From: Alphaproteobacteria bacterium
GTDB taxonomy: Bacteria; Myxococcota_A; UBA796; GCA-2862545
Reading direction: 5' to 3'
Assembly: GCA_020632885.1 (NCBI GenBank)
Contig: JACKEQ010000006.1
Coordinates: 62,001-126,000, forward strand
Length of the DNA stretch: 64,000 nucleotides
The first letter of the stretch is position 1, and every line of letters starts with the position of its first letter. The position numbers and the translations under genes were made by a program. Positions 1 through 7,961 of the stretch are shown here, in pieces. The notes under the pieces were generated by a model, which was not told the origin of the DNA, ran no database searches, and saw only the letters and a list, made by a program, of their open reading frames with translations.

Positions 1-1
1 G

Positions 2-454
2 GCCCCGGGCAGCCCGATCAGCCGGCACGTCGACGCGTGGACGCCGGACCGCTCCATCCCGACGGTCCTCGATCCTCCACGTAGTGGGCAGATCTTCGTC
101 GATGGACGTCCCGATGCCACGGTCGATCGCTCGCGGCCCGTGGTGTTCCAGTGGGTGGACGCGGGGGGACGCGCGCGCACCTCGGTGATCGTCGACCCCG
201 GTGCGCCTCTCCCGGAGTACCCGCACCGCCGGAAGGCCCGACGCGTCCTCCTTCCCCTCGCGCTGGGCACCGCCACCGTCGCCGCGGGAGCCTGGGGTGG
301 CGCCCACCTCGCCGTACGCCGGTACGACGACGCCGTCACGGCCAAGGACCCCGACCGGATGCGGGCCGCATGGGGCACCGCCCGCGGGCTCACGCTGGCC
401 GCGGCGGGGGCGGGCACGGTGGCGCTCGGTCTCGGGGTGGCGAGCCTGTTCTGA
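2..454 (+). CDS. C-terminal part of a membrane-anchored envelope protein (partial)
   Basis: The reading frame is open from the left edge of the window to a TGA at 452-454, so only the last 150 residues are present. The visible part has a beta-rich stretch (GQIFVDGRPDATVD, then VVFQWVDAGG) of the kind seen in PEGA-like surface domains, a short basic linker (PHRRKARR) and two hydrophobic segments separated by a charged loop (YDDAVTAKDPDRMRAAW). The architecture of beta domain, basic linker and two membrane segments at the very end is the same as in the protein at 60068-60817, so the two are probably distant paralogues. The function is unknown. The gene is followed after 42 bases by an SRPBCC gene on the same strand. 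Confidence 0.7.
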   Translation, partial: APGSPISRHVDAWTPDRSIPTVLDPPRSGQIFVDGRPDATVDRSRPVVFQWVDAGGRARTSVIVDPGAPLPEYPHRRKARRVLLPLALGTATVAAGAWGGAHLAVRRYDDAVTAKDPDRMRAAWGTARGLTLAAAGAGTVALGLGVASLF

Positions 455-496
455 CGGGGCGGTTAGGGGGCCCTCCCCGTTCCCCGAGGAGTCGCC

Positions 497-943
497 ATGC
501 CCTGGTTCGAAGGCACCCACAGCGAGACCCGCACCCTGCCCGTCGACGCGTCCACCCTCATCGCGCACCTGCAGGATCCCAACACGATGATCGCGGCCAC
601 CAAGGGCCTCGAGAACGCGTCCGTGAGCGACGGCGTGGTGCACTTCGTGATGAAGGAGGAGGACCACGGTGTCGTGAAGTTCAAGGGCGAGTACCACTGC
701 CGCTACGAGCCCATCGAGGACGGCGTGCGCTGGACGTCGCTCGACGGTGGGAACCTCGACCAGTCCGGCGAGGCCACCGTGCGCGCGCTGGACGAGGGCT
801 GCGAGCTCACGTACCGCGAGACGGTGAAGATCGACCTCGGCGTGCCTTCGATGATGGCCCCGATGCTGAAGCCCGTGATCGGGCCGATGATGGCGAACGA
901 GGTCAAGGACTTCGTGAAGCGCCTCGTGGCGGGCGTCCCGTAG
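497..943 (+). CDS. SRPBCC / polyketide-cyclase-like protein
   Basis: This is a 148-residue soluble protein with no signal peptide. Its length and alternating strand pattern (THSETRTLPVDASTLIAHL, VVKFKGEYHCRYEPIEDG, GEATVRALDEGCELTYRETV) followed by a long C-terminal helix (PVIGPMMANEVKDFVKRLV) fit the START/SRPBCC hydrophobic-ligand fold, closest in style to CoxG-like or polyketide cyclase members. The ATG is preceded by GAGGAG six bases upstream. No catalytic residues can be named. The family binds hydrophobic ligands or acts as a chaperone or cyclase, so the specific role is open. Neighbouring genes on both sides encode envelope proteins, which gives no pathway clue. Confidence 0.65.
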   Translation: MPWFEGTHSETRTLPVDASTLIAHLQDPNTMIAATKGLENASVSDGVVHFVMKEEDHGVVKFKGEYHCRYEPIEDGVRWTSLDGGNLDQSGEATVRALDEGCELTYRETVKIDLGVPSMMAPMLKPVIGPMMANEVKDFVKRLVAGVP

Positions 944-1007
944 AGGATGCCGACACGCCCGGCGGCTCCAGGAAGGTCTACAATGCCGGCCTTCCCCGGA
1001 GTCGCCC

Positions 1008-2927
1008 ATGCTCGGCTGGATCGCCCTCTTCGCCTGTTCCCCGGACGGCGTGCCCGCAATCCACGATCCTTCCCGCAGTGAGCACTATTTCGACGTTCCG
1101 TTCCCGTCGGACGCGCTGCTCGACGCCAACGGCTTCGCCGACCTGGAGGGCTACCCGCTCGCCAACACCACGCTGGCCAACGGCCTGCTGGAGGGCTGGA
1201 TCGAGCGCGTCGAGGCGACCTCGGTGGGCTTCGGCAACAACACGCCGGCCTACTTCCGGTTCGCGGGGCCCATCGAGGTCCCCGAGACCACCGACGGTCT
1301 GCCGGACGACCCGTTCCTCTGGGTGGACCTCGACGAGCCCGAGCTGCTCCCGCTCCTGCTGCGCTTCGTCGAGGACCCGCTCGACGACCCCGCCTATGGT
1401 GCGAACACCCTCGCCATGGCGCCGCAGCTCGGGTGGCCGCCGCGCGCCGGACACCGCTACGCAGCCGTCGTGATGCGCTCGGCGGGCGTGGCGCCGCCGG
1501 AGGATCTCGAGGTCGACCGCGAGGTCCGCGACGTGCTGAAGGGCCTCGGGGTCACCGGGAAGCCCGCCATCGCCACGGTCTTCACGATCCAGGACGGCAC
1601 GGCCCAGCTCCGCACGCTCGCCGCCGACGTCGACCGGAGGCTCGAGGGGTGGGGAGGCGACTGGGGTGAGGTGTCCTTCCGGCGTGTGATGTCCCTCGGG
1701 TACAGCCAGGGGGAGACGCCGTCGGGCAACGAGACCACGGTGGCCACCGTGACCTACGAGGACCAGACGACCGCGGTCACCTACCTGGAGCCGGACGAGA
1801 CCCTGCCGCCCTTCGTGGTGGACCTCGGCGACGACTGGCCGATGATCGTCTACGAAGCGGAGATCCCGGTGCTCAACTACCAGGGTGTCGCGGACCGTCC
1901 GTTCATGTCGCCCGGCCTGCAGCACGTCACCGACAACGACGTGCGCACCGGGTGGATCGACTTCACGGGCGACCTCCTGCTCTCCGCGCCGGTCGTCGAC
2001 CACATGCGCATCACGGTCTCGATCCCCAAGAACCCCGACGGTTCCGCGATGACCGACGTCCCCTACGTCATCTACGACCACGGCACGTCCGGCCATGCCT
2101 ACAACATCGTGCACCGACGCAACCCGCTCGACGACAACCCGCTGATGGAGGTGTTCCGCGACGCCGGGTTCGCCGTCATCGGCCGCGACGCGACCCTCTA
2201 CGGCACGCGCTACCCGCTGATCGACGAGGGCTACGGCGGCTCGCTCGGCTTCTACAACATCGTGAACGCCCCGGCCTTCCGCGACAACCAGCGTCAGACC
2301 GCCCTCGAGGGCCTGATCCTGAAGCGCTACGTGGAGCAGCAGATCAACGACGACCTCCCGCAGGGCTCCCTGGACCCCGCCCATGCGCGCCGGATGGGCC
2401 ACAGCCTCGGCAGCGTCACGAGCAACCTCGGCGTCGCGATGGCGCCGGACGAGTGGGATGCAGCGTTCCTCTCCGGCACCGGCGGCGTGTTCCTGCACTA
2501 CTTCTTCGACACGGGGACGCTGGCGACGTTCAACGCGAGCGCCGTGAACAGCATCCTCCTGCTCCTCGGCGCGGATCCGCCCTCCGACGGCGTGATCACC
2601 ACCACCTTCGTGCTCGGTGCGGCCCTGGGCCTGAGCGAGGAGGCCACGGGCCACGTCGACCGCCTGCATCCCGCGGGCACCCTGTTCCAGTGGCAGATGG
2701 ACCCCAGCGACCCCATGGCGGTCATCCGTGACGAGACGGCACCGATCACCGCGGTGATCGCACCCGGCGACTACCAGACCCCGGACTTCACGGCCGAAGC
2801 GTTGGTGCACGCGGCGCCGGACGCGGAGGCGAAGAACTGCACGGCGCTCGGGGACTACGACCCGCACAACTGCCTGTTCCGCGAAGCCGAGGGGCTCGGT
2901 CACCTGGAGGCCTGGCTGGCCCGCTGA
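1008..2927 (+). CDS. Secreted alpha/beta-hydrolase (lipase-like) lipoprotein
   Basis: This 639-residue protein starts MLGWIALFAC, a very short lipoprotein signal with Cys10 as the likely lipidated residue. After about 330 residues of N-terminal domain it carries alpha/beta-hydrolase signatures: an oxyanion-type stretch (VIYDHGTSGHA, about residue 360) and the nucleophile elbow GHSLGS near residue 465. A late Asp (APGDYQTPDF) and a His near the C-terminus (EAEGLGHLEAW) are plausible acid and base residues. This layout resembles large surface-exposed bacterial lipases and virulence-factor lipase families. The substrate is not predictable. GGAG precedes the ATG by eight bases. The gene stands alone between an SRPBCC gene and a toxin relic. 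Confidence 0.7.
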   Translation: MLGWIALFACSPDGVPAIHDPSRSEHYFDVPFPSDALLDANGFADLEGYPLANTTLANGLLEGWIERVEATSVGFGNNTPAYFRFAGPIEVPETTDGLPDDPFLWVDLDEPELLPLLLRFVEDPLDDPAYGANTLAMAPQLGWPPRAGHRYAAVVMRSAGVAPPEDLEVDREVRDVLKGLGVTGKPAIATVFTIQDGTAQLRTLAADVDRRLEGWGGDWGEVSFRRVMSLGYSQGETPSGNETTVATVTYEDQTTAVTYLEPDETLPPFVVDLGDDWPMIVYEAEIPVLNYQGVADRPFMSPGLQHVTDNDVRTGWIDFTGDLLLSAPVVDHMRITVSIPKNPDGSAMTDVPYVIYDHGTSGHAYNIVHRRNPLDDNPLMEVFRDAGFAVIGRDATLYGTRYPLIDEGYGGSLGFYNIVNAPAFRDNQRQTALEGLILKRYVEQQINDDLPQGSLDPAHARRMGHSLGSVTSNLGVAMAPDEWDAAFLSGTGGVFLHYFFDTGTLATFNASAVNSILLLLGADPPSDGVITTTFVLGAALGLSEEATGHVDRLHPAGTLFQWQMDPSDPMAVIRDETAPITAVIAPGDYQTPDFTAEALVHAAPDAEAKNCTALGDYDPHNCLFREAEGLGHLEAWLAR

Positions 2928-2973
2928 CCGAGGACGGCGGACGCTGGTCCTCGACTCGGCCCTCCGCGCCTGG

Positions 2974-3120
2974 CTACGCGTACCAGTCCTCCACGGCGAG
3001 CCCCGGCACCCGCCCGAGCTCCCGCACGTTGCGCGTCACGAGCACCCCCCGGTGTGCGAGCGCCGTCCCCGCGATCCGTGTGTCCATGGGGCCGATGGGC
3101 GTGCCCTCGGACTCCAGCCG
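2974..3120 (-). pseudogene. VapC-type PIN-domain toxin remnant
   Basis: About 48 residues match the conserved C-terminal end of type II VapC ribonuclease toxins: TPIGPMDTRIAGTALAHRG, VTRNVRELGRVPGL and VEDW, ending at a TAG. The PIN acidic residue in the GPxD motif and the TxNxxEF-type region are recognisable. Upstream of the fragment the frame no longer resembles a PIN domain, the two N-terminal catalytic acids are missing, and no VapB antitoxin gene is present. This is therefore a decayed fragment rather than a working toxin. It fills most of the roughly 300-base gap between the lipase-like gene and the lipoprotein at 3232; I see nothing else in that gap. Confidence 0.7.
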
Positions 3121-3231
3121 CGCGCCACCAGCCCTCACCGGACGCTCCCCCCGGCCCGAGGGTGATCGCCACACCGCGAGAGCGAGCAGGCCGAACGAAC
3201 AGCGTGTAGGCTCCAGGGTCACGGAGCCCTG

Positions 3232-4854
3232 ATGTCCCACCTCGTCGTCCTGCTCGCCGGTTGTTTTGCGTTCCACCCCTATGAGGGACCCTGGGGCCCG
3301 GCGGAGGGCGACGCAGACGCGGATGCCGACAGCGACGCGGATGCCGACGGCGACGCGGACGCAGACAGCGACACGGATGCCGACAGCGACGCCGACGCAG
3401 ACAGCGACGCGGACGCAGACAGCGACGCGGACGCAGACAGCGATGCGGATGCCGACAGCGACGCGGACACCGACCCCACGACCTGTCCCCAGGACGCCTT
3501 CGAGCCCAACGACACCAACGGGACCGCCACGACCCTCGCCGGGCCGCTCGGCTCCATCACCCTCCTGGTCGGCCCCGGTGAGCAGGACTTCCTGGTCTTC
3601 CCTCTCGGCCCGCCACGCCTCGTGGAGGTCACGGCCAGCTCCGACGTGCGCGTCCGGATGAACGGCCAGCCCACCGTCACCGGGACCTTCGCGAGCTACC
3701 AGCTCCCGGCGATCACGCAGCCCACCCGCCTGCGCGTCCAGGGGCAGCAGGACTGCGCGAGCTACACGGTCAGCTGGGAGGAGGACGACACCTGCGCCCC
3801 CGATCCCCTCGACAATCCCACGCCGACGTCCATCACGCCGGGCGTGTGGACAGGGCTCCGGGTGTTCACCGACGGGGATGTGTACGATCTGGACAGCGTC
3901 GGACCGCTCGGCCAGGGCCGGGTCGCGGTGCACCTCGCGGCCACCGACGGGAACACGCTCCACGCCCGGCTCCTGGTGAACGGCATCCTGCGTGAGCAGC
4001 AGACCGGGGCGTCCATCGACCTGGAGGCGGGGTTCGGGATCGGCGACGACGTCTCCCTCGAGGTCACCTCACCGAACGGCGACTGTGTGCCCTACACCCT
4101 CCAGTACGACCGGCTGCCGAACAACTGTCCGGGTCCACCCGACGCGATGGAGCCCAACAACACCTTCACCGTGCCAGGTCCCCGCGCCATCGACGCCGAG
4201 CAGTCGCCCCTCGACCTCGAGGTCAGCGCGAGCGACGACGACGCGTACTCCATCCTCGTGCCCGCGGAGTCCCGCCTGCTGGTCTGGGTGGACGCGGACG
4301 TCGCCCTCGCCGGCACGTCCCTGAAGCTCCTCCGGCCCGACGGCTCGGTGGCCGCCCTGGACGGCGGTGACGCCAACCTGTTCGCCACCACGGTGAACCC
4401 CGACCTCGGCCCACAGGTCTACCAGATCGAGGTGCTCGCGGAGTCCTGCCTGGACTACACGATGAGCTGGACCCTGAACTCCTGCCTGGAGGACGACCCC
4501 TTCGAGCCCAACGACGGTCCCCGCCAGGCCACGGCCGCGGGCGGGATCACGAACGCGACGGTGTCGGCGGGCTCGGACGACTACTTCCTCGTGGCCGTGA
4601 TCAGCCCCGGCGAGTCGGTGGAGGTCGACGTCACGTTCCTGCACGCCCAGGGCGACATCGACGCCGAGCTCGTGGACTCCGACGGCATCCGGCTGCCCGG
4701 GAGCACGGGCGGCACGAGCAGCTCGGACGACGAGACGCTCTCGTGGACCAACAACACCAACGCCGACAGCGAGGTCGTCCTGCACACGTGGCTCGACGGC
4801 GGGCAGTCGTGCGAGGCGAACACCTACTCCTTCGGGGTGACGATCACCCCCTGA
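3232..4854 (+). CDS. Secreted lipoprotein with Asp-rich linker and four PPC-like domains
   Basis: This 540-residue protein begins MSHLVVLLAGC, a minimal lipoprotein signal (Cys11). Residues of about 26-82 are a low-complexity tract made almost only of Asp, Ala and Ser (DADADSDAD units). The rest is a run of four modules that begin with a Cys and then a DxFEPND-type start (CPQDAFEPNDT, CAPDPLDNP, CPGPPDAMEPNNT, CLEDDPFEPNDG). Each continues into a beta-sandwich with a DxYxL or DDYFLV strand, as in bacterial pre-peptidase C-terminal (PPC) domains. No enzyme domain is attached, so it is probably a surface or adhesion-type protein. Lipobox, Asp linker and folded body recur in the proteins at 28657 and 43166. 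GGAG lies upstream of the ATG. Confidence 0.75.
   Translation: MSHLVVLLAGCFAFHPYEGPWGPAEGDADADADSDADADGDADADSDTDADSDADADSDADADSDADADSDADADSDADTDPTTCPQDAFEPNDTNGTATTLAGPLGSITLLVGPGEQDFLVFPLGPPRLVEVTASSDVRVRMNGQPTVTGTFASYQLPAITQPTRLRVQGQQDCASYTVSWEEDDTCAPDPLDNPTPTSITPGVWTGLRVFTDGDVYDLDSVGPLGQGRVAVHLAATDGNTLHARLLVNGILREQQTGASIDLEAGFGIGDDVSLEVTSPNGDCVPYTLQYDRLPNNCPGPPDAMEPNNTFTVPGPRAIDAEQSPLDLEVSASDDDAYSILVPAESRLLVWVDADVALAGTSLKLLRPDGSVAALDGGDANLFATTVNPDLGPQVYQIEVLAESCLDYTMSWTLNSCLEDDPFEPNDGPRQATAAGGITNATVSAGSDDYFLVAVISPGESVEVDVTFLHAQGDIDAELVDSDGIRLPGSTGGTSSSDDETLSWTNNTNADSEVVLHTWLDGGQSCEANTYSFGVTITP
3307..3474 (+). repeat. In-frame GAC-GCA/GAC-AGC tandem repeat (Asp-rich linker)
   Basis: This is a degenerate 6-base periodic repeat (GACGCG, GATGCC, GACAGC) encoding Asp-Ala and Asp-Ser dipeptides within the lipoprotein starting at 3232. 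All units keep Asp in every second position, while the third codon bases vary. That pattern points to selection on the protein as well as to slippage. Confidence 0.85.
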
Positions 4855-4870
4855 GACGGGGGCTCAGGGG
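4848..4870. terminator. Bidirectional hairpin terminator between convergent genes
   Basis: A perfect 8-bp inverted repeat, CCCCTGAG at 4848-4855 and CTCAGGGG at 4863-4870, has a 7-base loop. It spans the stop codons of the plus-strand lipoprotein (ends 4854) and the minus-strand M16-like gene (ends 4864). There is no T-run, so it may stall rather than fully terminate transcription. Confidence 0.5.
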
Positions 4871-6111
4871 ACCAGGCGGATCCACGCCGCGCCGTCGTAC
4901 GCCGCGGGGCCCTCGAGCATCTTCCGGACCGCAGGCTCGTCGAAGGCGAGGTCGGCCAGGGCACCGGTGTAGGGGTCCACCTCGCCGCCCTCGCGCAGGT
5001 GCAGGGCGAGCCGACCGGCGAACCCGACGTCCTGGCTGGACCCCAGCAGATCCGTCATGGCGCGGGTGCGCCATGCGTCCACGTCGCGGGCCAGCTTCTT
5101 GGTGTTCCAGCCCTTCCTGAAGGCCTTGTCGAGGGTCTCCGGGTCGGTCTCGGATGGCAGGGAGCACACGAGGGCGGTCGCCTCCCGACCGGGCTCCAGC
5201 GAGCAGGTCACACGCGTCTCGCCCGCCAGCTCGCCCTGCACGCGGTCCCGCACGAAGCGCGGGAGCTGGGCACCTATTGCGTCGGTGCCGGGCAGCGCCC
5301 AGGCGAGCAGGAGGGTCGGGTTCACCCCCGCCGAGAGCGGACCCACCTCGCGCCGACGGGCCTTCTTCGCACGCACGTCGATCCGGGGCTCCGGGAGCAC
5401 GAGCGGTGCCTCCACGACGGCCGGGGTGTCGAGGGTGCACGCGTCGGGGTCCATGGCGCACACGAGCTCGTCGGCGGCCACGGGACCCGAGACCACCAGC
5501 GTGGCGCGGTCGGGCCGCCAGGCCTCGGTGACGAAGGCGGAGGCGACGTAGGCGGGCGGACGGCCGGTCGGCGGACGCCAGGCGTTCCGATAGGCGTGGT
5601 CCTCCGGGAACAGCGCCTGGAACACGGGGTCGAGGTACGGCGTCCGACCCTCGTCGCGGGCACCCTCGCGCGTGATGTCCGCGATCTCGTCGACCCCCGC
5701 GAGGGGCTCGGTGAGCCGGAGCCACTCGAGGGTGAGCGCGGCCGGCAGCACGTTCACGAACACCCGGCTCACGAACAGCGTGTGGTCGGTGGTGACGTCG
5801 ACCTCGGTCACGGCCCCCATCCGGTCGTAGCGCCGCCGGACGGACGTGGTGGGGGTCGCCGACGTCAGGAACCACGTCTCCGCGGCCGCGCGCGCCACAC
5901 CCGGCTCGGGCTCCCTGGCCCGCCCGCCGTCCAGCGCCATCGCGAGCGTGACGAGCGGTGCGGAGGGCTGCTCCACCACGACGACCTGAAGGCCGTCCTT
6001 CAGCACGACGCGCCGGGCGCGGACGAACTCCGCGGAGGGCCCGGCGACGGGCTCCGAAGCGGGCTCTGGAGCGGGCTCCTGGGCGAGCGCCGACGCTGCG
6101 AGGAGGATCAA
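4864..6111 (-). CDS. M16-family peptidase homologue lacking the zinc motif
   Basis: This is a protein of about 415 residues. The best start is a TTG at 6111 that overlaps the stop of the upstream kinase-PduL gene and opens a short signal peptide (ILLAASALAQ) followed by a Pro/Glu spacer. The N-terminal strand RVVLKDGLQVVVVEQPSAP, the VTLAMALDGGRAREPEPG region and later segments (RPDRATLVVSGPV, GVNPTLLLAWALPG) follow the M16 pitrilysin/processing-protease pattern. The place where the HxxEH zinc motif should be reads GVARAAAETWFLTS, without the histidines. It is therefore probably the non-catalytic partner type of periplasmic M16 protein. The usual active partner gene is not next to it. Confidence 0.65.
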   Translation of the reverse strand: MILLAASALAQEPAPEPASEPVAGPSAEFVRARRVVLKDGLQVVVVEQPSAPLVTLAMALDGGRAREPEPGVARAAAETWFLTSATPTTSVRRRYDRMGAVTEVDVTTDHTLFVSRVFVNVLPAALTLEWLRLTEPLAGVDEIADITREGARDEGRTPYLDPVFQALFPEDHAYRNAWRPPTGRPPAYVASAFVTEAWRPDRATLVVSGPVAADELVCAMDPDACTLDTPAVVEAPLVLPEPRIDVRAKKARRREVGPLSAGVNPTLLLAWALPGTDAIGAQLPRFVRDRVQGELAGETRVTCSLEPGREATALVCSLPSETDPETLDKAFRKGWNTKKLARDVDAWRTRAMTDLLGSSQDVGFAGRLALHLREGGEVDPYTGALADLAFDEPAVRKMLEGPAAYDGAAWIRLVP

Positions 6112-7883
6112 CCGGCACCCCCGGCCGTGTCGAGGAGCACGGCACGGCGGGTCAGCGTCGCCTTGCCGTGGGTCGGCGCCAGCACCCCCGTCGCGTCGGC
6201 CCCGAGGTCCGCCGCGTTCGCCTCGTCGGTGTCGATGTGCATCTCGAGCACGTAGCTGTCCTTCACGCGCACGATGACGTCGCGCAGCACGAGGTCCCGC
6301 CCGTCCGTGTCGAGCTCCACCTCCACCCTGTCGCCGTGGGACACGCCGTACCGCTCCGCGTCTTCCGGCGTCATGTGGATGTGGCGCCAGGCGCAGATCA
6401 ACCCGGACGTCAGCACGACCCTTCCAGCCGGGCCCTCGAGCGTGATGCCCGGTGTGCCGCGGTGGTCGCCCGAGAGGCGGACCGGGGCGTCCACGCCGAG
6501 GTGGAACTCGTCGGTGCGGCTGATCTCGACCTGGGACGCCGGACGGGGCGGCCCGATGATGCCCACGCGCTCCAGCCGGTTCTTCGGCCCCACCACCGTC
6601 ACCCGCTCCTCGCAGACGTACTGGCCCGGCTGACCCAGCGGCTTTCGGGGCGTCAGGGTGTGACCGGGGCCGAAGAGGGCCTCGACGTGCTCCGCCGTGA
6701 GGTGCACGTGGCGGGCGCTGATCTTCACCGGGATGGGTGCCGTGATCCGCACCTGATCCAGGGCCCCCGCGACCTTCGCGGTGTCCGCGGCGATCGCGAG
6801 GGTCTCGTCGGTCTTCACCACGAGCAACCGGCAGCGGCTCCGGTCGTCGGAGATCTCCGCGACCGGTGCGTCCACGGACACGCGCGCGTCGCTGTTCCGC
6901 TCGGGGTCGAGCGTGGCGCCGAGGAACCCGAGCCGCTGCGTGATGCGCTGGCGCATGGCGACCGCGTTCTCGCCGATCCCAGCGGTGAACACGATGGCGT
7001 CCACCCCGCCGAGCACGGCCGCGTAGGCGCCGATGTACTTGCGGACCCGATGCGCGAACACGGCGATGGCCAATCGGGCGTCGTCGTCGCCGTCCGCCGC
7101 GCGGGCCTCGACGTCGCGGAGGTCCGAGGCGCCCGCCAGGCCGAGCATGCCGCTCTCGCGGTTCAACAGCCGGTCGAGCCCGTCCAGATCGAGCCCCTCG
7201 GCCCGCGCGAGGGCCAGCAGGGCGCCCGGGTCGACGTCGCCGCTGCGGCTCGCCATCACGAGACCCTCGAGGGGCGTCATGCCCATCGACGTCTCCACCG
7301 AGCTCCCGCCCTCCCAGGCCGTGACGCTGCACCCGCCGCCGAGGTGGCAGGTGATCACCCGGAGATCGCGGAGGTCTGCCCGCATCCAGTCCGCGGCACG
7401 CCGGGCGACGAGCGCGTGGCTGGGGCCGTGGAAGCCGTACCGCCGGATCCCGTGGGCGCGGGCGAGGGCGGCCGGGAGCGCGTAGGTCCGCGCGCGACGC
7501 GGCAGCGTGTGGTGCACGGCGGTGTCGAACACGGCGACGTGGGGGACGTCCGGGAGGGCCTCCAGGGCGGCCCGGATCCCTGCGAGGTTCGCGGGCGCGT
7601 GCAGGGGGGCGAGGTGCTGGATGCCCTCCAGCGCTTCAACGACCTCCGGGGTGATCCGGGTGGGCGCGACGAAGCTCTCTCCGCCGTGCACGACCCGATG
7701 GCCCACGGCCACCACGTCGCCCGTGAGGAGCTCCGGCAGGGCGCGCGCCAGGGCCGCCCCGTGATCCGGCACGTCCTCGCCGATGCGCTCGACGTGCACC
7801 GAGGCGAAGCGCTCGCCCGTGGCGGGGTCGACTCGCTCCGCCTTCAGCGACGTGCTGCCGCAGTTGATCACGACGACGCTCAT
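6108..7883 (-). CDS. Acetate/propionate kinase fused to PduL-type phosphate acyltransferase
   Basis: This 591-residue protein combines two consecutive enzymes. Residues 1 to about 385 are an AckA-type kinase: INCGSTSLK with Asn7, HRVVHGG, the FDTAVHH and GFHGPSHALV motifs, MTPLEGLVMASRSGDVDPG with the active-site Arg, FTAGIGENA, and a final TDETLAIA with the conserved Glu. Residues of about 388 onward match PduL: IPVKISARHVHLT with zinc-binding histidines, LTPRKPLGQPGQY, ICAWRHIHMTPEDAERYG with the second His set, and VKDSYVLEMHIDTDEANA. The fusion would interconvert acyl-CoA plus phosphate and acyl phosphate, then make ATP and acetate (or propionate), in one polypeptide. There are no shell-targeting or microcompartment genes nearby, so it is likely cytosolic. 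Confidence 0.92.
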   Translation of the reverse strand: MSVVVINCGSTSLKAERVDPATGERFASVHVERIGEDVPDHGAALARALPELLTGDVVAVGHRVVHGGESFVAPTRITPEVVEALEGIQHLAPLHAPANLAGIRAALEALPDVPHVAVFDTAVHHTLPRRARTYALPAALARAHGIRRYGFHGPSHALVARRAADWMRADLRDLRVITCHLGGGCSVTAWEGGSSVETSMGMTPLEGLVMASRSGDVDPGALLALARAEGLDLDGLDRLLNRESGMLGLAGASDLRDVEARAADGDDDARLAIAVFAHRVRKYIGAYAAVLGGVDAIVFTAGIGENAVAMRQRITQRLGFLGATLDPERNSDARVSVDAPVAEISDDRSRCRLLVVKTDETLAIAADTAKVAGALDQVRITAPIPVKISARHVHLTAEHVEALFGPGHTLTPRKPLGQPGQYVCEERVTVVGPKNRLERVGIIGPPRPASQVEISRTDEFHLGVDAPVRLSGDHRGTPGITLEGPAGRVVLTSGLICAWRHIHMTPEDAERYGVSHGDRVEVELDTDGRDLVLRDVIVRVKDSYVLEMHIDTDEANAADLGADATGVLAPTHGKATLTRRAVLLDTAGGAG

Positions 7884-7961
7884 CGTTCCTCCCGTTCGGT
7901 GGCGTCACGTAACCGCCCGCGCCGGACCTCCGCTGTTAGGCTGCGCCCCGCGAGGTTCTCC

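Noticed and set aside
978..2903. A 641-codon open frame opposite the lipase-like gene, and similar long frames (for example 23056-26277, 13752-15635 upstream part, 36597-39803 upstream part)
   Set aside because: They lie antisense or out of frame to well-supported genes, consist mainly of Arg, Gly, Pro, Ala, Val and His, and have no domain or RBS. This is the usual shadow effect in very high G+C DNA.
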